Assembly: GCA_049487715.1 (NCBI GenBank)
Contig: CP150569.1
Span: 124,001-188,000, forward strand
Direction of reading: 5' to 3'
DNA: 64,000 bases
Origin: Pycnococcus provasolii
Taxonomy: Eukaryota > Chlorophyta > Pseudoscourfieldiophyceae > Pseudoscourfieldiales
The notes below the pieces were generated by a model. It made no database searches and was not told the origin of the DNA. It saw only the letters and a program-made list of their open reading frames with translations. Below, piece by piece: positions 27,688 through 38,400 of this stretch. A program made the position numbers and the translations under genes. Every line of letters starts with the position of its first letter. Position 1 is the stretch's first letter.

Positions 27688-28266
27688 ATGGCGACGTGTG
27701 CCCAGCCCGTCCGCCCGTCCTTCAGGTGCGCGGCGGCATACAACGCACGTCGTGCGCGTGGATTTCCCCCTGCGAGGAGAAGGTGCAGTGCGGCAATGGC
27801 CGCCGCGGCGTCTGACGAAGAGACGGCGTCGCATTCAGATGTGGATCGCGCGAATTTAGAGGCGGCGGCGACGGCAAGACTGCAAGCACTTATGCCAGGA
27901 CACGACGCACACGCCATGGTAGAGCGGTGTCCCGAACTGCTCGACGTGTCGCCACGCGCGTTCGCGACGAGGCTCATGCAGCTGCAGACTCTCCTGCCCG
28001 GTCTGGACGTGCTTGACGTCGCCGCCGCACAACCACGCCTGCTCACGCTACCTGACGTCGCGGACGTCGTAAGCGAGTCCATCTCGAAGTTGGAGTCGCT
28101 GTGTCCTGAAGACTACTGTCCCGCCGACGCTCTTGGTATCGTCGAGGAAAATCCAGAGCTGCTTCTCAGGCTACAGCACTTCAACGCCAACGACGACTTC
28201 AGCAGACTTCCTATGGACGTTCAGAACATGCTTGTGGTTGGTGGTGGTGGTGGAGGTGCAGGTTAG
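27688..28266 (+). CDS. Short mTERF-like organelle protein
   Basis: 192 aa from the ATG at 27688. The Arg/Ala-rich leader with no acidic residues (MATCAQPVRPSFRCAAAYNA...) suggests plastid or mitochondrial import. The body has two to three mTERF-type helical motifs: MVERCPELLDVSPRAFATRL, VLDVAAAQPRLLTLPDVADV and ALGIVEENPELLLRL, each with the CPxLL/QPxLL pattern. mTERF proteins bind organelle nucleic acids in transcription or RNA processing. With so few motifs, this is shorter than classic members. It ends in a Gly-rich tail. Confidence 0.75.
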   Translation: MATCAQPVRPSFRCAAAYNARRARGFPPARRRCSAAMAAAASDEETASHSDVDRANLEAAATARLQALMPGHDAHAMVERCPELLDVSPRAFATRLMQLQTLLPGLDVLDVAAAQPRLLTLPDVADVVSESISKLESLCPEDYCPADALGIVEENPELLLRLQHFNANDDFSRLPMDVQNMLVVGGGGGGAG

Positions 28267-28408
28267 AAGTCGTGGCAGGATGACGACGTTTTCTAACACA
28301 CAAGGTAACAACGGTTTTGTTTCTGTTTTGTTTGTTTGTTTTTTTCCGGAAATAATTTTTTTTACGCTCCACGTTGAAACAAAAAAGAAAACGTCACAGT
28401 GTTTCCCC

Positions 28409-29035
28409 TTAGCAGCACGACGAGCTCTTCGTGGGTGCGGCTGTGCGTGCCGCGCCCACGTCCACGGTGTCAGGGATGTAAACGTCGTCGTCGTTGTCGT
28501 TCTTGAGCGCGTTACGGGCAATTTCACGGAAGGCGCTCTCGACGTTGACATCCTCCTTGGCGGAGGTTTCGAAGTACGGGATTCCTCCCTTGCTTTGGCA
28601 CCACGACTTTGCCTTCTTCTCGCTGACGACTCGTGAGTTTCCGTTGTCGTAGTCGATCTTGTTGCCAAGCACGACGAAAGGGAAGCTGTCCGGGTCGTTC
28701 GGTCCTGCTTGAATCAAAAACTCCTCACGCCAGTTGTCGAGGTTTTCGAACGTCTTGGCGACGTTCACGTCATACACGAGCACGCAGCAGTCTGCACCTC
28801 GGTAGAAGGCGACTCCTAGGCTTTGGAATCGTTCCTGTCCGGCGGTATCCCAGATCTGCATCGTCACGAGTCGGTCGTCCACTTGCACTTCCTTGGTGAG
28901 AAAGTCCGCGCCGATGGTGGCTTTGTACTGGTTACTGAACTTCTTGTTGACGTACTGGTTCATCAGGGACGTTTTGCCGACACCGGAGTCACCTAGGATG
29001 ATGACTTTTAAAAGCGTACGTTTGCGGGACGACAT
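28409..29035 (-). CDS. RAB7: Rab7 family small GTPase
   Basis: 208 aa from the ATG at 29035. All Ras-fold motifs are present: GDSGVGKTS (P-loop), YKATIGADF (switch I/effector), [20 protein letters not shown] (switch II, Rab7-like), NKID and ETSAKE. It ends SSSCC for double geranylgeranylation. [20 protein letters not shown] and the switch II sequence are typical of Rab7, which controls late-endosome and vacuole fusion. The gene is intronless and full length. It is convergent with the mTERF-like gene. Confidence 0.95.
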   Translation of the reverse strand: MSSRKRTLLKVIILGDSGVGKTSLMNQYVNKKFSNQYKATIGADFLTKEVQVDDRLVTMQIWDTAGQERFQSLGVAFYRGADCCVLVYDVNVAKTFENLDNWREEFLIQAGPNDPDSFPFVVLGNKIDYDNGNSRVVSEKKAKSWCQSKGGIPYFETSAKEDVNVESAFREIARNALKNDNDDDVYIPDTVDVGAARTAAPTKSSSCC

Positions 29036-30196
29036 GATATGATATACTAAACACAAGCAGCAGCTACGGAGCGTCGTGTGCGTGGCTGACGGAGTAAAAG
29101 TATGGCGGTTACCTCCTTCTCCTCCTGCGCCCTCCCGAGAAGCTCCTTCCCTTTCCCTTTTCACGCGGTGTTATGTTAGGCGTCAGTTATTAGGGGTTTG
29201 TTGGGGTGGGGGTTGGGAAAGTCAGGTAGGTTAGGGGTTGAGTTACGATAGTTAGTTAGGCCTGGTTGAGTTACATACATCATACCTGATACCTGGTTGA
29301 GTTACGATAGGTTTAGACTTTTAGCCCTTTGAGTAGCCCCTGACAGCCTGAGAAAGAAGAACCCGTCCGTCGTCCGATGGAGGGCATAAGGTTGCGAAGA
29401 CGGCGGTCGGGGAGTGCTGCGTGCGAGGAGCTTCCGGTGAAGGCTCTCGCGGCTGCTCACTGCGAAGAAGGCGATCGATGCCGAAGCCGTGCGAAGGAGA
29501 CAGACGTGCGGCATCTCGAGCGCATCTCAGCCTCCAGGCACGGGAGCAACGACGCGGTCCTCCGCGGCAGTGTCCACAAAGAGCTGCCGCGCGCGAGAGA
29601 TGCGACTCCTCATCCCACAGGAGTCGGCAGAGCCCAGCGTCCAAAGTCTCGTCGATCGTCCACGGCGGACTGGCGGAAGGCCGAAGGCAGGACCACCGGC
29701 GTACGCCAAGCCGAGTGCACGAATGTGTCCAATTGAAGAGAGTCGGCTATCAACGCCGTTTCAGCCAGCATGCGGGCGTGCGTGCCGAGAGGTTGGATGG
29801 TCCGGACGTTGGGAAACCAAAACCCAAGCCGGACCCCAAAGGACAGGACAGGCCAAATGCACCAAGCAACGGTGTATCCCCCAAGGTGGGTGAAAAGAAA
29901 ACAAGGGGGAGTTTGTTTGGCCCAAGGACCTTTTCACCCTCGGCCCCTCCGCCCGTTATTTGTTCGCCATTCCCGGCTCATGCGAAACATGTCACGCTGT
30001 GAATGTGGTGCCCAGTGGTGGTTCGTTAGTGCAGCCAGCTTACTTCTTTTGCAGGCTTGTATGGTACCTTGGCTCCTTTCGTTCATTGATTGGCTCGTTC
30101 ATTGATTGGTCCTCATCAATCACTGCACACGTTGGTCGGTTGGTCCTCATCATACCTGATAGATAGGCAGAGCGCAGGCGTTTGTTGATTGGCTCA
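29036..30196. other. Divergent intergenic region with GC-rich relic block
   Basis: 1.16 kb between Rab7 and the secreted repeat protein. 29170-29330 is rich in degenerate GGTTGAGTTA/TTAGG units. 29370-29770 is GC-rich and coding-like; a minus-strand stretch around 29640-29740 reads HSAWRTPVVLPSAF, but frames change within 100 bp. I see a decayed gene fragment at most. Confidence 0.5.
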
Positions 30197-30203
30197 TATA
30201 AAA
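30197..30203 (+). promoter_or_regulatory. Candidate TATA box
   Basis: TATAAAA lies 31 bp upstream of the ATG at 30234 of the secreted repeat protein. This spacing implies a very short 5' UTR if used. Confidence 0.5.
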
Positions 30204-30233
30204 CAGTATACCATAATAGTGGTAGTAACGAAG

Positions 30234-31328
30234 ATGATGACGACGAATGTCAGGAACATGCGATCGATCGTCACGGCGTCATCAGCCGTTCTGGTCGCTC
30301 TGCTTGCTGTCGTCGTAATGCTAAGTGCCGTGAGTGGTGTGAGCGCAGACAGTTCGACGACGACGACTTATGAGACGACGAAGTACGTTGATGAATACAA
30401 CTCAGGCTACTACGGTGATGAATACAAATCAGGCTACTATCCCAAGTACAAGTGGTGGGCGCCGTGGACGTGGAAGTACAGCAGCAACAAGTACAATGAC
30501 AACAAGTACGACTCTGGATACGACTCTGGATACGACTCTGGATACAGCAAGTACGACTCTGGATACAGCAAGTACGACTCTGGATACGGCTACAGCAAGT
30601 ACGACTCTAAATATGGAGTTGGGCCGTACTATGGGAAGCAGTACGAGCAGGACGAGCACTACCCGTGCGACACGTTCTACCCCAAGCCGAAGTGGTACTC
30701 GCCGTTTACATGGAAGTATCGCAAGTATGCCAAGTTTGACTACTACTCTGGTCCTTGCGAAGTAAAGAAGGAAGAACACTGTCTTCCCTTCTGGGGAAAA
30801 GATCTTCCTCATGATGCGAGTGAAGCTACTTGGTACACCGTCACTCACGCTTCTGGTGGTGGTGGGTGCCATGGTGGTGCCAAAAATGGGTGCAGCACGG
30901 CCGACATGGGTGGTGATGCCAGCACGGGTGGTGATGCGCGTCTTGTGTCTTTCGGGTTTCTCACCTCACAGCCACAGGGCCCGATACTCATGGACCCACA
31001 GCCACGGCCCCTACACGAAACTCATTACTTCTATGCGAAGTCAGAAGCGCATGGCTTGACGTTCACGCTCACGAATTACTACAACAACAATGAAAAGTTG
31101 GTATGTGCGATTGACGATATCAGCCGCAAGAGTGCAATTTGTACGATGGCTGGACACTTTGGAGGAGGCTATTCTACACCTGAAAAGTGCATCCTTACGT
31201 TTAAAACGCATCAAAAGGGTGGAAAGTGCATTCCACACCACATGAAACTCGACTGTGGGAAGCCACCGTACGTTGAAACGAGCAAATTCAGCAAGATTGA
31301 CTACCGTGACATTCCCCACAAGGACATC

Positions 31329-31361
<33 letters not shown>

Positions 31362-31369
31362 GCAGCAGC

Positions 31370-31402
<33 letters not shown>

Positions 31403-32958
31403 TCAGCAAGATCTCGAGGAGTGCAATACTTGTGATGGAAGTAGGCGCCTGGTTGGTACCAATTATACCTTGTGCGACCCCGAGCCATTCGGAGGAGAAA
31501 CGATCACCCTCGATCTCGTCGAGGGTGACATCAGCAGTCTTAACGGCGGCGTTCCTTTTGCTTTCATCACCGTCGTGTCATTCCCGTGCATGACTGACTC
31601 GTCCCAGGAGGTGGATTTTGTTTTTGGATCTGGAGAACTCTTTTTTCTTGAGGAGGTTCGCTTCGCCAACTGGGTGACAGGACCGAGCGGTCTATTCGGG
31701 GTACGTGCACTCCTCCTCCTTACTTGCTTTCCCTTCGACCCTTCCTCCTTCTTCTTGGTGCTCTGCCTTATGTTCTTCTACAATAATATGGCATATCTTC
31801 GACAGAACACACACAAAATATTTGGTAGCACCTCACTAACAAACCAATCACATATTCACAACAACACAACAACCATTCGTCGTATCATCAAACAACAAAT
31901 ACATAACAACAACAATAGTTCGACGGTAATGGGGCAGGCTCTTTGACGAGTATCAACGCGCCTCGTCTTGAGGGTAACTCGACCCTGAGCGTCGAAGTAC
32001 GTATCCCTTTCAAGACCATAATCGACTTTTCAACTGATTGCACAAAACTCACCATGTACTCACCACTCAACGACACATATACAACACACACCTCTCTAAA
32101 CACACAGATCAACCGCAACCCGATGCCCACGAGCGTGGACTTGTCTGCGCTGAAGGAGGCGGAAAACGTCGTCGTACGTCTTACTCTATCTTTTGTCTTA
32201 TTATTCCTTGCTTTTTGTGTGTTCTTCCACCATAACAAATCGTATCACTCAAGTGCTGCATGTCAAAATCACTCACTCACTCTTCTTCCTTACAAAACTT
32301 CCATACAACAAACAAATCAACAGATTTCCGGCAACTCTTGAACTCGTCGACGTCAAGCTCCCTGAGTTGACGACAGTGACCAATGTCTTCCAGGTACGTG
32401 ACAACCCATCATCAAATGGATTCATCGTCACCACAACAACAACAACACCAAACTTACACTACCACCAATCCACCATTCAATACAAACAAAACAACAACAG
32501 ATCACTTTCAACGAGAACCTCGTCGGCATCTTCCTACCTAAGCTGACGACATCGAGCAACGAATTCCAGGTACGCAACCAACACAGCAGATACATTCATC
32601 GTCACAACAACACCAAACTCACCTACCACCCTCTATCCCTTTTTTCCCTCTGACAATCTATCCTCCTACAATCTTACAGGTTTACGGCAACAGCAATCTC
32701 CAGACGCTGTGCGCACCCAACCTTGAAGATGGAGGTTCTGTGTGCATCGGCGACGACATCAACCAACCATCGCTCGACGCGGACCTGAGTTCGTTAGTGA
32801 CTGGATCGTTCGCCGGATTTTCTCCTTGCTATGGACGAACCGATCCTTTCACCAACCAACTGAATGCCACCACAGTCTGCGGAGTGGTACCAGACGGTCT
32901 CTTTACCATAGCTGGATGCCCGTCGATGGCATGCCCCACGCCCCCACCACCCTCCTAG
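30234..32958 (+). CDS. Secreted Tyr-rich, repeat-bearing surface protein with five introns
   Basis: Exons, all splitting at phase 0: 30234-31700, 31919-31996, 32108-32173, 32324-32393, 32501-32569 and 32680-32958. Introns start GTACG and end in TAG/CAG after A/C-rich tracts. Exon 1 encodes a signal peptide (SSAVLVALLAVVVMLSAVSG), a Tyr-rich stretch with DSGYSKY repeats, two KWxxPxTWKY motifs, a Cys-bearing domain and a Thr run from an ACA repeat (about 31327-31401). Exons 2-6 each begin a beta-solenoid unit of pattern hxGNxxLxxhxLPxL, as in receptor L-domain or LRR-like repeats. The last exon adds a Cys-rich cap ending in PTPPPPS. Exon 4 is one base off phase (70 nt), giving a stop after ISGNS unless sequence or splicing differs. 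Cell wall or adhesion use is inferred. Confidence 0.75.
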
Positions 32959-32963
32959 ATAGG

Positions 32964-33052
32964 AAAAAAAACAAAAAGACGAAAAAGACGAAAAAGACGA
33001 AAAAGGAGAAAAAGACGAAAAAGACGAAAAAGGAGAAAACCAAGAAGAAGCC
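32964..33052 (+). repeat. GACGAAAAA minisatellite
   Basis: About nine 9-bp units (gacgaaaaa with ggagaaaaa variants), immediately 3' of the surface-protein stop. Confidence 0.85.
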
Positions 33053-33205
33053 TTGAACACGACCGACGACCTACGTGAGGATGGGGATAATAATCCGCTG
33101 ACGACGAGTAGTAGTACTTAGTCAGCAATTTTTGACCAGTTTTGCCGTCCTCATCCACTACTGAGTGAGCAGGAATAAGCACAATAATAGCAGAAGGAAT
33201 GCTAG

Positions 33206-33220
33206 CAGAGAGAGAGAGAG

Positions 33221-33255
<35 letters not shown>

Positions 33256-33261
33256 AGAGAG
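33206..33261. repeat. GA/CA dinucleotide microsatellite
   Basis: (GA)n-(CA)n-(GA)n composite tract in non-coding DNA between 32959 and 33847. No gene is seen in the rest of this gap. Confidence 0.85.
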
Positions 33262-33847
33262 TTTGGTGACAAACACGTTTTTTTTTGAAATTTCTTGCAG
33301 CCAAGAAAAGAATCGCCACAGTTTGTGTTTTTTTTGTGTGTAATCACCAATCAACTACATCAAAATTTCAACTACCTGTACATTCGAATCTTACAAAACT
33401 AGTTACAGCAGGTGTCTCTCTACTAGTACAGTAGAACACACGGTGGCGCATCTCTATCTTGCACATGATGATGCGCAAGAAGCACGAAAAACAACCTGAT
33501 TTTAATTTTATAACATTGGCGCGTGTGTTTCGAAAGAAAGAAAGTGTTGTGTTAGAAATTTTCCATCGCATTTATGTATACAATCAACCATAAAGGATCG
33601 TCGTGTTTGTTTGATCGAGGAATCAGAAACAAAATCTGTGAATTTGTCAAGCGCCGGCCACGGCGTAGTACGCCATCGAGAGGTGGAATGCACCCGCGGA
33701 TACGTTCACGTTTAATTTGACTCCGTAAACGGAACGACCGACGAATGTAGTGGGTGTCCCTTCGTCTGCCGCGGCACACGGACGTCATCATTTTCCTCGA
33801 AGAAATAAAAAAACAACCTGGGCAAACAAAACAAGTCACGCACCTTT

Positions 33848-34636
33848 CTATTTGCAGGATGCTGGTAGGGGAGGAATCTCGCTCTCAAAGGTGCAGCCAT
33901 CAGATTGCGAAGATGATATGCTTGCAGCAAAACCAAATTTCACCCTCTTCTCCGTGCCTAGCAGCTTGAGGGCCCACAACGGATTGTCTTCGGCGCCAGC
34001 GGAAGGCCTTCGACGCTTTCTCTTCTTGCATCTGCTAAGCGCAGCCAGCTGCTTGTCGAGCACATGCGATGCCTGAGATAGCACTCGCTCCGCCTCCACG
34101 TCGCTGCTTAGCTCGACGAATGCGCTGCCGTAAAAACCGCAAGTTGACAGGTCAATCGCCCATAACACGCGCTCCACATTCACCGCACCATCGCAGCAGC
34201 GCACCACAAATTCGCGCAGCGTCGATGCGCGGACGTGCAGTGGCAATTTTCCGAAAAAAATGCGGCGATTCGGGGAGAACTTTGTGCCGACGTGACTTGT
34301 GCTACCCTGCGTGAATTCCGTCTCCGACTTTGCGGTAGCATCAGCCTCCATTGCTGCATTTCGCAGAAATGCTGGCCTCTGCTTGGGAGCCGTGTATCCC
34401 TCGGTGCACAGCGGGCATCGCAAAAGACTTCGCGAGCACTTAGGGGCGCAGGCTGGGCAAACTATCACTGGTACCTTGCACTTGCGCATCGCGCAGTGAA
34501 ATTGCCCTCGGTACAATGCGTAAGGTCTCGCGCAGACGCAGCATTTTGGCTGTGGTGGCTCCACAGCTGCCGCAGTTGTCTCACGTCGACTCAACACTTC
34601 GCCTGCGATCGCCTCCGCGAGCTGGTCAAAATCGGA
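33848..34636 (-). pseudogene. 5'-truncated gene: rhodanese-C-type Cys cluster plus RRM
   Basis: Coding-like from about 34636 to the stop at 33848, without an ATG at its 5' end. In order: helix FASDFDQLAEAIAGEV, a Cys-rich cluster (CCVCARPYALYRGQFHCAMR, VIVCPACAP, LLRCPLC) like the C-terminal segment of rhodanese-domain proteins, then an RRM-like domain (RRIFFGKLPLHVRASTLREF, CGFYGSAFVELSSDVEAERV) and a basic tail (SRCKKRKRRRPSA). The upstream rhodanese part is absent. The frame continues only antisense into a copy of the surface-protein exon. The gene was probably broken by a rearrangement near 34636. It may be expressed as a fragment; function is unknown. Confidence 0.55.
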
Positions 34637-34852
34637 GGCGAAGTGTGCATCGGCAACGATCAACCAAGTCTCAAGGCAGACCTGAGCAAGCTGAAGGCTG
34701 GTTTCATTCCAACAGAACCACCAGTATGCCACACACGCATCACTGCCACCAACTACATCTGCGGGAAAAAAGGAAAGAAAGGCATCTTCTCAGCAGATGC
34801 ATGCTCGGAGACGCGGCCCGAATGCCCACAGCCGGACAGTTGTGGGGTCTAG
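34637..34852 (+). pseudogene. Second copy of the surface-protein terminal exon
   Basis: Reads GEVCIGNDQPSLKADLSKLK and ends DSCGV before a stop at 34852. It aligns with the terminal exon of the gene at 30234 (GSVCIGDDINQPSLDADLSS) and keeps several Cys in the cap. The repeat-coding exons upstream are absent and are replaced by the truncated minus-strand gene, so it is an orphan exon. Confidence 0.65.
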
Positions 34853-35401
34853 CGTCTACCGCCTGCTGATCGTCTCTCGAAGACTATCTCCTCCGTTGCG
34901 CCCACAATAACATGGCAAAGTCTAAAATCGCGTCAACTTCAACAAACAGGAGAGGTGTGCCTTTTTTTTTTTGACGGGAGGAGGACTTGTGATTTTGTGT
35001 CACGTACATCCGCGCTGCTCTGACAGGCTACTACAGTGAGCCCAGCGCATGGCATGGCATCACAAGTTTCTGTCTCCGTTTCCGTTTCCGTTTCAGGTTT
35101 GTTATCATACTTTTGTATGCGAAAAAGTTTTACCCACATCATCGGCTTCTTACACTCTACAGTAGTACTCAGGATATGAACTATCCTATCCTATTGTGGT
35201 TGGTCCCAACAACAACCTTGCACACACGTTACACACACACAGTCGGCTAGCTAACTGTGTCAATACACATAGTTCATCACAGCCCCCCGCAGCAAACTTG
35301 ATGTACTTTTCTACATAAATCATCAGAAATCAAGTACTGTACGATTATCGTATTTACAACTACACACACACACACAAATTTAATATTTCAAAGTTAAGGC
35401 T
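34853..35401. other. Intergenic region, no gene seen
   Basis: Contains a short (tccgtt)n tract near 35070-35095 and (CA)n near 35362. It is the 3' flank of ATM. Confidence 0.6.
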
Positions 35402-38400
35402 TCAAGACCAAGCGACCCATCCACCGAACATGAGTGCCAAGCGGCTCACGTCCGTCGCCTCGCTCAGCAGGCTGCTCGCCTGACCTTCAGCACCTCGCAC
35501 GAGTCCATCGTCGCACACGCCCAGCAGCTTCTCGCGAACGCGAAAAAGTGCACTGCGAGCATCCGTCGACTCGTCCTCCATGCTGTTGTCATCCGCATGA
35601 GGATGATCGTCGCCACCACCACCATCCTCCTCCTCCTCCTCCTCCTCCTCCTCCTCCTCCACATCGCCACCATCATCATCGCCGTCGTCTTCCACCCCAC
35701 CACCCGTCGCTCTCGTCCTCCTCCTTCCACCACCACCACCACCACCACCACCTCCTCCTTTCCTCTTGCGATCAATGCCATGTCTCTGACGAGTGCTCAG
35801 ATTCCACTTGTACTGAGGGTCGTACAAGAACACCTCCAGCGTGCTCAGCAAGGGACCGCTGTAGTCCCTCAGAACACGAAGCGTCTCCACGCAGCACCTG
35901 CGGAATGTGCCCTCGACACCGCTCGAACCTAGACCATCGACAAAGTCACGCGTCAGGCGAAACGGAACGCTCTCGGGCATTGCGAGCGTCTTACCCGTCT
36001 CGAAGGCAATACCAAGGTCAATGTGAACCACCTCACATGTAGCACGCTTGATGAGGATGTTGCCTTGGTGCCGATCGCCCAGCCCAACGAAGAAGCCGAC
36101 GATGCTCGATGCTGCCGCACTGCGATTGAATGAGCTCACACCCACGCTCCAAGCCGCGGGTGTCGCCTGCGTTTCCAGAAAGAAGTTGTGCAGACATGGG
36201 CGGTAGTGAGCGCACACGTCTTCGAACCTGTCGCGCACCTTGGCAGCGCTTGCTGAAACCTTGTTGCGCGCATCCACGGTGTCCTTGCCAGCGTACCTGG
36301 CCACAACCTTGTTGTGATCGGCGTGAACCTCATCCATCTTGCGACGGCAATGTTCTGGCGTGTAGTCGCCCTCTTTGCCGTGACGCATGTGGCAGCCATT
36401 CACGCACTGCCTGAGCTCCACGGTGTCGTTGACCCACTCCACGACACCCGCGAACGGCGTGAATGGGATCACGCGGTACGTGAGCATCTCCAGGCCACGA
36501 GCTCGCGTCGCCGCATCGCGTGAAAGGAGCACATTGGCCAGGCGAAAGAACCGGATCATAATCGCATCTTGACGCATGTCGTCGTGACCGTGCTCCGCCG
36601 TCTGACTCTTCAGGCACTGGCTCCAGGTGGCATCGTAGTTGTCCCTCAGCTCCACCTTCTTTGGCATGTTGACGCTCCCCGGGATGATGTCCACCCGACT
36701 GATCAGCTTCCAGCTGCGATACGACGTAACGGGGTAGCGTGCTTCGCGTGACACGGGGATCTGATTTGTTGGAATGGGCACGTAGTCGAGGTCTTTCAAC
36801 GACGATATATTCCGTGGGATGTCAACCTTCAGCTTGTCTCGATCGTTCGTTTGGACATCTTGCTTCCTCACGGGTTTCGCAGCCAGCTCGATGTACGCCT
36901 CGCAGACAGACTCGTACTGAGAAACCACCCTGCGAATGTCCACCGTGGACGAAATGGGCACCCGAGTGCTACTGGATGCTCCTGCACGACCAGCCCCGCG
37001 GCGTCCACCACCACCACCACCACCACCACCACCACCTCCTCCTCCTCCGCCCGATTCTTTCACGAGATTCAGGCAGTCGCGTGCTGCCCGTACTCGATCG
37101 TATTTCACCTGGTACGCACCGTCGGTCATCGACACATGATCTCCCATCGTGTCCCTGCCATTCACGCCGTAGCTGCCGTGACAAACACAAAGCAGGTCGT
37201 ACAGCGCATGGTGAGGGTGGTGAATGCAGAGCGCAGCCATGGCGTCAATCATGCTACGGCGAAATACGGCTGTTTCAGGATCGCCCACATCCACCGGCTC
37301 AAGGCGACTCGCAATGAGGTTTGCCAGTCCAATCCACTTGTGGCTGAGCTGCGCGACGAAGGTGGCACCTGCACCCCCGCCGCTCGGCGGCGTCGACGAT
37401 CCGTACACCGCCATCGAAGCCACGTACGAGTCCTTGGGGAAGCGGAACCAAAGGCTTGCGAGGCGGTACGCACCCAAAACATTGTTCCAGTCACCCTCCA
37501 TGAGGCTAAGGTGATAGTGTCTCGCCGCGTGGTGGCGATTCGTCTCGACAACCTGCCGAGCCTCCTCCGCCTCACGCACGTCAATCTCAATCATCCCAGT
37601 CAACGTGCCGTGCTTGCTCGCTAAATCTTTAAGCTCGCGATGCTTTTTCTGCTGCTGCTCCGCATTACCACCCTTCTTGTTTATCTTCTGGTACTCTTCG
37701 CGCAATGCGAGGTAGAGGTTCTTCGTGTCCTCAAGATCCTTCTTTCGCTTCTCGCGAAGGCGCTCGCGCTCCTTCCCTTCGTTGCCCGAGGCATAGTCCA
37801 GGCGACTCTGCATCTCGGTGAAGCTCCACTCCGCAAATGAGAAGTGGCTCTGACAAAGCACGCGGGCGCGCTGGTGGTCGTGACACAGCGCCGGCGGCGC
37901 CAGCATCTGCGACCCGCGAGAAGTCGCCGGGCGGTCGGAGAGCGCCATCTGCGATACCGCAAAGCGCTCGAGAAAGTCGCTCAGAGGAGGCGCGCACGCG
38001 GTGTGCAAACCACCGTTCGTCTGACTTGGCTGACTTCCCTCCCCCATCGCCGACTCCACTGCCAAATCGAACAGGCGAATCATCGTCGCGTTGTCATCTT
38101 GATCGCAAGCCTTTAGGCGGCTCGCGTACGAGCGGGTGATATCCGCGCGAATCACGGGGTGCACATTCTTTTCCATACGACCCATGGAACCTTCGATACC
38201 CCCCACCATGCGGCACAGGTATTCGTGCGCCTCCCTGCTCATCGTTCGCCTACCCAGATCCCATAGCACGTCAGCCTCCTCACGCTGCCACAGAAGATAA
38301 TCGCACGTGGAGACCAAAGCCGCAAGCGCGTCTGAAGCTGGCGATTTGGAAGAAGATGTCGTCGTCTTCCACGCATCCGCAACTCGCTTCAGCTCCTTCA

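Noticed and set aside
31327-31401. ACA/CAA run as a CRISPR-like or structural repeat
   Set aside because: It is an in-frame trinucleotide microsatellite encoding a Thr run.
32742-33056. Alternative Lys-rich open frame running through the GACGAAAAA minisatellite
   Set aside because: It overlaps the terminal exon of the surface protein in another frame, and its Lys run comes only from the repeat.
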